From Bacterioplanoides sp965219715 (lineage in GTDB: Bacteria > Pseudomonadota > Gammaproteobacteria > Pseudomonadales > Oceanobacteraceae), in NCBI RefSeq assembly GCF_965219715.1, contig NZ_OZ244785.1:62001-126000 (forward strand): a stretch of 64,000 nucleotides of DNA, given 5' to 3'. Below are positions 44,725 through 52,328 of the stretch, in pieces (the stretch's first letter is position 1; each line of letters starts with the position of its first letter). The notes beneath the pieces were generated by a model that saw only the letters and a program-made list of their open reading frames with translations, had not been told where the DNA came from and made no database searches. The position numbers were made by a program, and so were the translations under genes.

Positions 44725-45837
44725 TTAGGCTTGGTTTTTACGGACTAATACAACACCGGTTTCAATATGGTCGGTGTAAGGGAACTGATCAAACAGCGCA
44801 AAACGTTTGATATCGTGGGTTTCAGTTAATACCGCCAGGTTACGTTCCAGAGTATTCGGATTGCAGGAGATATAAATAATATTGTCGTACTGCTGCACTT
44901 GTTTCACCGACTCGTCATCCAGGCCTGCACGTGGAGGGTCAACCAGTACGGTCTGGAAGTCGTAACCGCTAAGGTCTATATCTTTTAACCGGGTAAACTG
45001 ACGTTCGCCGCGTAATGCCTGAACAAATTCTTCACTAGATAAACGCGCAATAATTAAATTATCGACGTTATTAGCCCGAATATTTTCCTGGGCTGCATAA
45101 ACCGATGTTTTAGAAATCTCGGTCGCCAACACCTTGTTGTATTTGTTCGCCAACGCAACTGAGAAGTTACCGTTACCACAATACAGTTCTAATAAATCAC
45201 CAGTGAATTCATCGGAAGCATTACGTGCCCAGCTGAGCATTCTCTGGTTCATTTCACCATTAGGCTGGGTGAAGCCACCCTCGATCTGGCGATAAGAGTA
45301 CTGCTCACCATCAACGTTCAGTACTTCGGTGACGTAATCGCGTTCCAGCACCAGTTTCTGCTTGCGCGAGCGGCCAATGATCGGAAAGCCTAACTGTTGT
45401 TGCAGCTTTTCCGCTTCTGCCTGCCATTCCTCATCCAGCTTTTTGTGATAGATCAGGGTAATCAGGGCATCGCCGCTAAGGGTGGTTAAAAACTCCACCT
45501 GGAACAGCTGGCGGCGTAATAACTCGTTCGGAGTAATGGCTTTTAACAGCTCTGCCATCAGGCGGTTGATTAACTCGCTGGCAATCGGGAAGTCCAGAAC
45601 TTCGTATTTTTTGCTTTTATCACCCGGCTCACTCATGGCGTAAAAACAGCGATCACCTTCGTGCCATAGGCGGAATTCGGCCCGCAAACGGAAGTGTTTT
45701 GGTGCGCTGGCATACACTTCCAGTTCCGGCACCTGAAAATCTTCAAACAGCTGACGTAAGCATTCCGCTTTAGCATCTAATAGAGCAGGGTATTGATCCG
45801 GGTCTACCTGATGTTGGTAAATTTCAATGTTAGCCAT
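44725..45837 (-). CDS. trmA: tRNA (uracil-5-)-methyltransferase TrmA
   Basis: TrmA makes 5-methyluridine at position 54 (T54) of tRNAs. The 370-residue protein matches E. coli TrmA (366) in length. It has LLELYCGNGNFSVALA for SAM binding, FQTVLVDPPRAGLDD, and the catalytic Cys in YISCNPNTLERNL, plus the final glutamate in DHIETGVVL. I chose ATG 45837 (starting MANIEIYQH) over an upstream frame that would add 18 residues not seen in the family. It sits just upstream of dbpA on the same strand, giving an RNA-maturation pair. Confidence 0.95.
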   Translation of the reverse strand: MANIEIYQHQVDPDQYPALLDAKAECLRQLFEDFQVPELEVYASAPKHFRLRAEFRLWHEGDRCFYAMSEPGDKSKKYEVLDFPIASELINRLMAELLKAITPNELLRRQLFQVEFLTTLSGDALITLIYHKKLDEEWQAEAEKLQQQLGFPIIGRSRKQKLVLERDYVTEVLNVDGEQYSYRQIEGGFTQPNGEMNQRMLSWARNASDEFTGDLLELYCGNGNFSVALANKYNKVLATEISKTSVYAAQENIRANNVDNLIIARLSSEEFVQALRGERQFTRLKDIDLSGYDFQTVLVDPPRAGLDDESVKQVQQYDNIIYISCNPNTLERNLAVLTETHDIKRFALFDQFPYTDHIETGVVLVRKNQA

Positions 45838-46114
45838 GATGTTTGTTGTGCTCGCGCTGTAATTACTACTGAAATCAGAGGGGGCGGCCATTATACGGAT
45901 TGTGGCGGTGACTGCATCTGATTCCGGGTTTGAACAAAAAATAGTCAGTTGTGGCGCTCTGTTACATAATTCTTTCTAATTGGGTTATCCAATGTGAGAA
46001 TTGTCATTTCGGCCAATGCTAGTCTTAAGTGAAGCTTTAAGGTGAATGCATAATCACAAAAAACTGAATAAGCTCGGATGTTTTCCGGGTTTGCGCACAG
46101 AGTAAGGTAGCGTT

Positions 46115-46996
46115 ATGAGTGATGTTCTTGAGCAGTTGATTGAGTTGTTACGACTGGAGTCTATTGGTGTAAACCGCTTTCGTGGCCAGAGTCAGGACCT
46201 TGGTTTTCGCAACCTGTTTGGTGGCCAGGTGTTGGGGCAAAGTTTGTCCGCGGCGATTCAAACGCTGGAGAGTGAAGATTGGAATCCACATTCATTGCAC
46301 GCTTACTTCCTGCGCCCGGGAACGGTATCGGATCCGATTGAGTTTGAAGTGGACGTACTGCGCGACGGCCGCTCATTTGCAACCCGTCAGATTAAGGCCA
46401 GCCAGAATGGCAAAGCGATTCTGACCATGATCGCCTCGTTTCAACACCCGGAAGAGGGATTCGACCACCAGGCGGAGATGCCAGAGGTTAAAGGCCCGGA
46501 CGGTATTCCGTCGCAGCTGGAATTGACCCGCATGTTCCAGGATCACTTCCCGGAGCGAGTACGCGATATTTATACCGCTGATAAGCCGATTGAAATTCGC
46601 GTGCTGGACCCGGTCAATATTTTTGCGCCGCAGAAAACCGAACCGGTTAAATACGCCTGGATGAAAGCCGATGCAAAAATGAATGGCGATTTTAACCAGC
46701 ATGCGCGGGTATTAGCCTATGCCAGCGACTTCAACCTGATTACTACGGCTTTACACCCGCATGGTGTTTCTGTTGCTCAGAAAGACATGCAGGTAGCCAG
46801 CCTGGACCACAGTGTCTGGTTCCACCGTCCGTTCCGTATGGATGAATGGCTGCTGTATGCCATCGACAGCCCGAATGCCGGTGGCGCCCGTGGTTTCTGC
46901 CGTGGTCAGATTTTTAATCAACAAGGTGAATTAGTGGCGTCAGTGGCTCAGGAAGGCTTGATGCGTAAACGTGATCTGCCGAAGGAAAGGTCGTAG
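46115..46996 (+). CDS. tesB: Acyl-CoA thioesterase II
   Basis: TesB hydrolyses a broad range of acyl-CoAs to free fatty acid and CoA. The 293-residue protein has the double hotdog fold: NLFGGQVLGQSLSAAIQTL, HAYFLRPG, and in the second half ALHPHGVSV, SLDHSVWFHRPF and the conserved Asp/Gln/Thr triad region. AAGG precedes the ATG. A second hotdog thioesterase gene follows after 9 bases, so the two are probably expressed together. Confidence 0.95.
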   Translation: MSDVLEQLIELLRLESIGVNRFRGQSQDLGFRNLFGGQVLGQSLSAAIQTLESEDWNPHSLHAYFLRPGTVSDPIEFEVDVLRDGRSFATRQIKASQNGKAILTMIASFQHPEEGFDHQAEMPEVKGPDGIPSQLELTRMFQDHFPERVRDIYTADKPIEIRVLDPVNIFAPQKTEPVKYAWMKADAKMNGDFNQHARVLAYASDFNLITTALHPHGVSVAQKDMQVASLDHSVWFHRPFRMDEWLLYAIDSPNAGGARGFCRGQIFNQQGELVASVAQEGLMRKRDLPKERS

Positions 46997-47005
46997 GTTG
47001 CCGTT

Positions 47006-47548
47006 ATGATCCAGTTATTTCGTTACGTATTGCTGGTGGCTCAAAAACCCTGGCAGAAACGTCAGAGCCCGTTACGGACCAGCTCTCATGTGTTTCGTGT
47101 GATGCCGTGGGACTGTGACCTGAATCTGCATCTCACCAACGGCCGTTATCCGGTATGGCTGGATTTGGTTCGCACTCGCTTCTTTATCGAAATTGGTGCA
47201 ACTTCTTTGTTTCTTAAGCAGGGTTGGCGTTCGGTGCTGGCGAGTCAGACGGTGACCTTTATTCGCGAAATTAAACCGCTGGCTGAGGTGGAGGTCTGTA
47301 GCCAGGTATTGCACTGGGATCGCAAATACCTCTATATCGAGCATCGATTCTTGGTAGATGGGAAGCTGCACGCGTCGACGCTGGCCAGAGTGGCGATGTT
47401 GCGTGGTGGTCGGGTGCGCTCTTTCTCGGCGATGCTGGAAGCTATTCATGGCAAAACCCAGCAATTCGATCCGCCAGCCGTACCACCCCATGTGCAGGCA
47501 AAAATGGATTTATTAGACGCGAAAAAAGCTCAGGCGGAAGTGAGCTGA
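47006..47548 (+). CDS. Acyl-CoA thioesterase, 4HBT-type hotdog
   Basis: This 180-residue protein has a single hotdog domain. The segment VMPWDCDLNLHLTNGRYPVWLDLVR carries the Asp of 4-hydroxybenzoyl-CoA-thioesterase-type enzymes (normally DxxxHxNN), and ASQTVTFIREIKPLAEV follows. A relative of mammalian THEM6. Substrate unknown; co-occurrence with tesB indicates acyl-CoA turnover. Confidence 0.88.
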   Translation: MIQLFRYVLLVAQKPWQKRQSPLRTSSHVFRVMPWDCDLNLHLTNGRYPVWLDLVRTRFFIEIGATSLFLKQGWRSVLASQTVTFIREIKPLAEVEVCSQVLHWDRKYLYIEHRFLVDGKLHASTLARVAMLRGGRVRSFSAMLEAIHGKTQQFDPPAVPPHVQAKMDLLDAKKAQAEVS

Positions 47549-47590
47549 TAACAATGTAAATATCAGTAGCGGATTGCCGGTAACAGATCC

Positions 47591-47605
47591 TGACAGCCAC
47601 TGTCA
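47591..47605. repeat. Perfect small hairpin after the thioesterase gene
   Basis: TGACAG and CTGTCA flank a 3-base loop. It lies 40 bases after the thioesterase stop and before the SD hairpin of the following small ORF. It may be an operator or an RNA stem. Confidence 0.4.
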
Positions 47606-47611
47606 GTGCTT

Positions 47612-47644
47612 CCCCGTAAACTAATGAAATACACAGTTACGGGG
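47612..47644 (+). promoter_or_regulatory. Hairpin that covers the ribosome site of the 59-codon ORF
   Basis: CCCCGTAA pairs with TTACGGGG; the second arm contains most of the GGGGGA ribosome-binding site of the ORF at 47653. Such pairing would make translation dependent on opening the stem. Confidence 0.4.
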
Positions 47645-47652
47645 GAATTGAT

Positions 47653-47832
47653 ATGGAAAACAATCAGAGCAACAGCAGCCAATACCAGGCTTGGGGAGAT
47701 TGGTTATGCACCCGGGTGCAGGATTACCGTCGCTTCAGGAACCAAGAAAATCGTTCAGACGAATTTGCCAGCGTGCCGGGTCTACCGCCTGAACAATCTC
47801 ATCCTGAACGCCCGGTCGCGACAGATCGATAA
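47653..47832 (+). CDS. Possible 59-residue small protein
   Basis: An ATG at 47653 with a strong GGGGGA ribosome site eight bases upstream opens a 59-codon frame (starting MENNQSNSSQYQAWGDWL). The second half overlaps the 3' end of the HD-GYP gene on the opposite strand by about 98 bases, which lowers confidence because that part could be a shadow. The peptide is polar with several Arg, Gln and Pro and no signal. No family recognised. Confidence 0.35.
   Translation: MENNQSNSSQYQAWGDWLCTRVQDYRRFRNQENRSDEFASVPGLPPEQSHPERPVATDR
47707..47720. repeat. 14-bp perfect palindrome after the HD-GYP gene
   Basis: TGCACCCGGGTGCA is gapless and lies 15 bases downstream of the HD-GYP stop (and inside the possible small ORF on the other strand). 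It could be a protein-binding site. Confidence 0.35.
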
Positions 47833-48949
47833 ATTCCACCGGCAGGTAACGGCGGTTTTTCGCGTGGTAAATCACTTTGACGATTGGCTGGCGCTGATCT
47901 TTTTCTCCGGCTTCCTGGATAATCGCCAGTCGCTCACTTTTCAGTTTAACCAGAGACCCCACCGGGTATATGCCCATAGAACGAATAAAGCGATGCACCA
48001 GCTTTTCTTCCAGATGTGTGCCGCTCCATTCCAGTAATTTTTTCAGTGCCGCTGTTGGTGGCAGCCCTTTGTGATAAACCCGGTCAGCCGTGATGGCATC
48101 GTATACATCGGCAATAGCTACCATTTTACCTTCGCGGCAGATATCACAACCTTTCAGACCCATGGGGTAACCGCTACCATCAATGCGTTCATGGTGTTGC
48201 GCAGCCACTTTAACCGTCAGGTCTTTAATACCTGGTGTTTTTTGCAGTAACTCTTTGCTGAACACCACGTGTTGGCGCATCACGGCAAATTCATCGTCGG
48301 TTAATTTGCCGGGCTTGTTTAGCACCTCGTCAGGAATCAGAACCTTACCGATATCATGCAGCATGGCACCAACCACCGCCTGGTGCATGGTATCCCGGTC
48401 GAGTTTCATATCCCGGGCAAAAATCCCCATTAAGACTGCCAGATTTACCGAGTGCTCAAGCAGGTAATTGTCTTTCTGGCGGATGCGTCCAAGACAGGCG
48501 AGGGCGTTATGGTTACGCAGTACTGAATCAACCATACCATCGGCCAGAACATCAAATGCTTCGACATCAATAGCCTTGCCGGTTTTTACATCCTGTAGAA
48601 CATTGGTTACCAGGTTTTTGGCTTCGTTATGGATTTTTCCGGCTTTGCGCATTTCTTCCTGCGCAGTTACCGAATGATCGCTGTCTGGTAGTAGGATGTC
48701 AGCAGCGTGGTCGAGGGCTTTTTGATTATTACGGGCAACTTCGTTTTCGGGGATGGCATCGGCTACATCAAGACCACGTGCTGGGTCGATGTAAACTTCT
48801 TTGATGCCACGGCGGACCAGTTCATTAATGGTCGCCTGATCGGGGATGCGACCTTCTTTCTGGTAGTTGTGGTGCGGAATCCAGTCGCAGTTGAGATCAG
48901 ATACATACATGTCGGGGCGTAGCTGATCTACCGATATCTTCTTTTTCAT
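47735..48949 (-). CDS. HD-GYP domain protein, probable c-di-GMP phosphodiesterase
   Basis: This 404-residue protein has an N-terminal DUF3391 domain (residues 3-60), then an HD-GYP domain. The HD pair is H198-D199 in HDIGK, and HHERIDGSGYP (252-262) holds the GYP signature, followed by IADVYDAIT. Enzymes of this type hydrolyse cyclic-di-GMP to GMP and promote motility over biofilm. There is no membrane segment. It is the last gene of a minus-strand series after xseA and the M23 peptidase, 59 bases after the small protein gene. Confidence 0.95.
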   Translation of the reverse strand: MKKKISVDQLRPDMYVSDLNCDWIPHHNYQKEGRIPDQATINELVRRGIKEVYIDPARGLDVADAIPENEVARNNQKALDHAADILLPDSDHSVTAQEEMRKAGKIHNEAKNLVTNVLQDVKTGKAIDVEAFDVLADGMVDSVLRNHNALACLGRIRQKDNYLLEHSVNLAVLMGIFARDMKLDRDTMHQAVVGAMLHDIGKVLIPDEVLNKPGKLTDDEFAVMRQHVVFSKELLQKTPGIKDLTVKVAAQHHERIDGSGYPMGLKGCDICREGKMVAIADVYDAITADRVYHKGLPPTAALKKLLEWSGTHLEEKLVHRFIRSMGIYPVGSLVKLKSERLAIIQEAGEKDQRQPIVKVIYHAKNRRYLPVEFIDLSRPGVQDEIVQAVDPARWQIRLNDFLGS

Positions 48950-49008
48950 GGCCAGTCGTAATACTCATCGATGATCGAAGTATAGACCTGACTTTGGCAG
49001 CTCGTGTG

Positions 49009-49206
49009 TTATTTCCTGACCTTTTTTGTGTCTATAGTGTTAGTTGGCTTGCTGGAACTATGTTGTTGATTTTCAGGCAAAAATTCGGCGGCTTTGGAGA
49101 AGTCAAAAGCGATATCCGGGTCCATTTTATCCAGATCCGGACGGATCCCGCAGCCAGATCCTTTAACCGGCATCAGTGAAGACGTGCCTGCGGGCTTATT
49201 GCTCAT
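49009..49206 (-). CDS. Small hypothetical protein coupled to M23 peptidase
   Basis: This 65-residue protein starts three bases after the M23 peptidase stop with AAGGA about ten bases upstream of the ATG, a typical coupled arrangement. The sequence is polar (Ser, Lys, Asp rich) with one Cys and no signal peptide. I recognise no family. Its position between two real genes on the same strand supports it as coding. Confidence 0.6.
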   Translation of the reverse strand: MSNKPAGTSSLMPVKGSGCGIRPDLDKMDPDIAFDFSKAAEFLPENQQHSSSKPTNTIDTKKVRK

Positions 49207-49209
49207 CGC

Positions 49210-50088
49210 TTATTTTTCCTTGTCGGCCAGGCTGGCAACGCCCTGCAGTGGCGCCATTAGCAGCAGCGGATTTACCCGGGCGTTGTTAAGGCTGACACTC
49301 CAGTGCAAATGAGGTCCGGTAACCCGGCCGGTCGCCCCAACTGTACCAAGGCGATCGCCAGCGGTAACACTTTCTCCATTTTTTACTTCGATGGAATTCA
49401 GGTGGCAATACATGCTGATCAGGCCCTGGCCATGGTCAACAAATACGCTGTTACCGTTAAAAAAGAAATCTCCGGTAAGAATCACTTTACCGTCAGCCGG
49501 CGCCAGAATGGGGGTGCCGGTGGCTGCAGCAATATCCAGTCCGCTGTGGGGTTTACGTGGCTTATCATTAAAAAAGCGTTTTAAGCCAAATGGGCTGCTG
49601 ACTTGCCCGGCCAGTGGCCAGGCAAATGGAGAATATGAACGATCTTTACTGAAGGTTTTAAAGGCCTGGGTAATCTGCTTTTTTTCCTGTGTAACCCGTT
49701 GCAGATTTTCTTTGCTAAGGGAAACGTGTTTTTTATTAACCGTCAGGCGCTGCTCTTTGTAGGCAAAATCTTTGACTTCAAAGCGGTAGGTTTTATTGCC
49801 TACTTTAATTTCCGCGTTACCGGGAGCTTGTCCGAGTGGAATTCCGACCACGGCTTGCCAGGGTTTTTGTTCGTCCGGGCGCAACACCATTAACGGGTTG
49901 TTATTAAAGCTGGCTTTGGGCTGTTTTAAACCATATCCGATCGGAACAATCGCAACCCCACCGGGAATGCGTTGCTGTAATGGCAATTCGGATTGTTGCA
50001 GCTGATTAACCTCAGCGCTGGTTTGAATACTTCCGGCTGCAAACACAGACATCAGAAACTGGCTAACACCCTGAATCAGTTCTACCAC
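49210..50088 (-). CDS. M23 family peptidoglycan endopeptidase
   Basis: This 292-residue protein has the LytM/M23 zinc peptidase domain at about residues 150-275: HSGLD (H181, D185) and HLHW (H260-x-H262) bind the metal. The N-terminal part has a short hydrophobic signal (about residues 8-20) and a beta-rich domain. It probably cleaves peptidoglycan cross-links in the periplasm. The start is GTG at 50088, with GGGAAAA just upstream. It lies 86 bases after xseA. Confidence 0.9.
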   Translation of the reverse strand: MVELIQGVSQFLMSVFAAGSIQTSAEVNQLQQSELPLQQRIPGGVAIVPIGYGLKQPKASFNNNPLMVLRPDEQKPWQAVVGIPLGQAPGNAEIKVGNKTYRFEVKDFAYKEQRLTVNKKHVSLSKENLQRVTQEKKQITQAFKTFSKDRSYSPFAWPLAGQVSSPFGLKRFFNDKPRKPHSGLDIAAATGTPILAPADGKVILTGDFFFNGNSVFVDHGQGLISMYCHLNSIEVKNGESVTAGDRLGTVGATGRVTGPHLHWSVSLNNARVNPLLLMAPLQGVASLADKEK

Positions 50089-50174
50089 AAAATTTTCCCG
50101 ACGTTAATAATTTGATTCTCAGTATAGACAGTTAGATACAACGTCAATTCAGTACCTGAGAGTGAGGCTGATAT

Positions 50175-51554
50175 TCACTGGTTATCGGCGTTGTCGCCAT
50201 GTTTACTCTGTATATCAGAGCCGTTATGGATATCAGTGACAGAACATTCTATCCAGCCGTGATGTAACCGTGTGTGAAGCGAATCACCTTTTTCTAACTG
50301 TTTTACACTTTCTAACACTTCACCGTCGGGTTTCTGGGAAATCGAATAACCACGACCTAGCACCTGCAGTGGGCTGAGGTTATTCAGCAAGTGTGCCTGC
50401 TGATTCAGTTTCTGATTGGCTTGCTGCAGGGTTTGGCTGACGCTGTATTGCAGTTGTTTCTGCAAGTGCTCCAGCTGTTTCTGATAGTCGTTTAAAAGTC
50501 GCGTCGGGTGTTGATGAACCAGAGTCTGGTGTTTCACCTGTAATGCTTGCTGGCGCTGTTGTTGCTGTTGCTGCCAGGCTCGGGTCAGACGAATCTCGAG
50601 ATTATCTAACTGTTGTGCGGCTGAATTTAATTGCTGCTGAGGTGTGCGTAAACGGCTGAAAACCTGAGTCACTCTTTGACGCTGTTGAACCAGATAATTA
50701 CTCCAGCTTTGCTGTAAGCGGTGGCTGAGCAGCGTCAGCATGCGTTGCTGAACCTGCTGGTCACTGCTCAGTAACTCGGCAGCCGCAGATGGCGTTGGTG
50801 CACGGGCATCGGCAACAAAGTCGGCGATAGTGGTATCCGTTTCATGGCCAACAGCACTGACGACCGGTATGTGGGACGCGAATATTGCGCGCGCCACAAC
50901 TTCCTCATTGAAGCACCACAAGTCTTCCAGTGAACCACCACCACGTCCAACAATAATCGCTTCAGCCCAGTTGTCGCGATTAGCACGTTCAATTGCACCG
51001 ACGATTTGTGGCGTTGCCTCGCGCCCTTGCACCTGGGTCGGATAAATGCTGATTTCAATGGCCGGATTACGGCGCTTCAGCACTGTTAACATATCTTGCA
51101 CAGCAGCACCGGTTGGCGACGTAATCAGAGCAATACGTTTGACCGTTGTAATGGGTTTTTTATATTCGCTGGCAAATAAACCTTCGTGCGCCAGGCGATT
51201 TTTTAACTGTTCAAAGGCCAGTAATAACGCACCTTCACCGGCGGGTTTCATGGCATCGACAATCAGTTGATAGTCACCACGATTTTCGTAAAGGCTGACT
51301 TTAGCGCGTAACTCAACTTTATCGCCTTCTTTTGGTTGAAAGCGTAATTGTGCGGTGCGCGAACGGAACATGGCACAGCGAACCTGAGCTCCCTGATCTT
51401 TTAGTGTGAAATACCAGTGGCCGGAAGAGGGGCGGGATAAATTCGAAATTTCTCCTTCGACGCGAACGGAGGCAAATGAAATTTCCAGCAATTGTTTGGC
51501 ACGCTGATTCAGCTGGCTCACGGTAAACACGGCGTTGGCAGATTGAGAAGACAT
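50175..51554 (-). CDS. xseA: Exodeoxyribonuclease VII large subunit
   Basis: XseA is the large subunit of the ATP-independent exonuclease VII that degrades single-stranded DNA. The 459-residue length fits E. coli XseA (456). It has the N-terminal OB-fold (VRVEGEISNLSRPSSGHWYFTLKD), the catalytic core (TSPTGAAVQDM, VGRGGGSLEDLWCFNEE, GHETDTTIADFVAD), and a long coiled coil (about residues 280-410). I chose ATG 51554 because it gives the family N-terminus; 35 extra upstream codons are unlikely. The small subunit xseB is not in the window. Confidence 0.95.
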   Translation of the reverse strand: MSSQSANAVFTVSQLNQRAKQLLEISFASVRVEGEISNLSRPSSGHWYFTLKDQGAQVRCAMFRSRTAQLRFQPKEGDKVELRAKVSLYENRGDYQLIVDAMKPAGEGALLLAFEQLKNRLAHEGLFASEYKKPITTVKRIALITSPTGAAVQDMLTVLKRRNPAIEISIYPTQVQGREATPQIVGAIERANRDNWAEAIIVGRGGGSLEDLWCFNEEVVARAIFASHIPVVSAVGHETDTTIADFVADARAPTPSAAAELLSSDQQVQQRMLTLLSHRLQQSWSNYLVQQRQRVTQVFSRLRTPQQQLNSAAQQLDNLEIRLTRAWQQQQQQRQQALQVKHQTLVHQHPTRLLNDYQKQLEHLQKQLQYSVSQTLQQANQKLNQQAHLLNNLSPLQVLGRGYSISQKPDGEVLESVKQLEKGDSLHTRLHHGWIECSVTDIHNGSDIQSKHGDNADNQ

Positions 51555-51773
51555 CGGGTTCTGTTTAGCTGAGGTTAATATTCGCAGGGTAAAGTCATAC
51601 TCAGGAATGAGTGACCCGGCAAGGCTGCCATAAATTGATCTGACACACCAGCGGCACAATGTTAAACAGCATTAAAGTTGTTGTGGCGGTAGACAGAAAA
51701 AAGCAATGGGTCTAGTGTTTAGAACTTCAGCGGAAGCTGATAATAACAAATTCCAACGACAAGGATTATGAGC

Positions 51774-52241
51774 ATGAAAAAAATCATTGCAGGTGCAATT
51801 CTGGTTTCTTCCTCAGCTTTCGCTATGGCACAAGATCCTGCTGGTTGTGGTGTTGGCACTGCTATCGTGTTTCCAGACGCTAACGAGTGGCATGAGCATG
51901 TATTAGCAGTAACCACGAATGAGTCTACCAGTAACACGGTCAGCATGACTTCGAATCTATTGAATTGTGATAGTGCTAACGGACCTCTGAAGCTGTCTCA
52001 AGCATTCATGGACAACAATATGGATCAGCTGGCAGCAGATTCTGCTAAAGGTCAGGGTGAAACGCTCGCGGCTTTAGCGGAAGTAATGGGTATTGAAGTA
52101 CAGCACCAGCCGACATTTAATCGCCTGATGCAGTCAAACTTTGATGCTATTTTTTCTGTTGAAGCAACATCAGCTTCTGCTCATGAGGCAATGACTGCGG
52201 CGATGGCTGAAAGCACGGCGTTGAAAAAATATCTGGGCTGA
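51774..52241 (+). CDS. DUF3015 family exported protein
   Basis: This 155-residue protein starts with a clear signal peptide (MKKIIAGAILVSSSAFAMA, cleaved near residue 19). The mature part matches DUF3015: GCGVGTAIVFPDAN, NCDS and FMDNNMDQLAADSAKGQGE are characteristic, with two cysteines that may pair. It is probably periplasmic. I prefer ATG 51774 over ATG 51768 because AAGGA is well spaced only for the former. A terminator follows. Confidence 0.9.
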   Translation: MKKIIAGAILVSSSAFAMAQDPAGCGVGTAIVFPDANEWHEHVLAVTTNESTSNTVSMTSNLLNCDSANGPLKLSQAFMDNNMDQLAADSAKGQGETLAALAEVMGIEVQHQPTFNRLMQSNFDAIFSVEATSASAHEAMTAAMAESTALKKYLG

Positions 52242-52263
52242 TTAATATTGTTGTCAGCTGGAC

Positions 52264-52297
52264 AAAGCGCGTCAGGCTTGGCTTGTCGCGCTTTTTT
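52264..52297 (+). terminator. Intrinsic terminator after DUF3015 gene
   Basis: AAGCGCG pairs with CGCGCTT with extra inner pairing (CAGGC/GCTTG), followed by TTTTTT. Confidence 0.9.
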
Positions 52298-52328
52298 AAT
52301 ATCTGTTGTTTGAGGAATGCCACTCTTG

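Noticed and set aside
47606..48037. Plus-strand frame overlapping the HD-GYP gene end
   Set aside because: Mostly antisense to HD-GYP coding sequence and without the ribosome site used by the 47653 frame.
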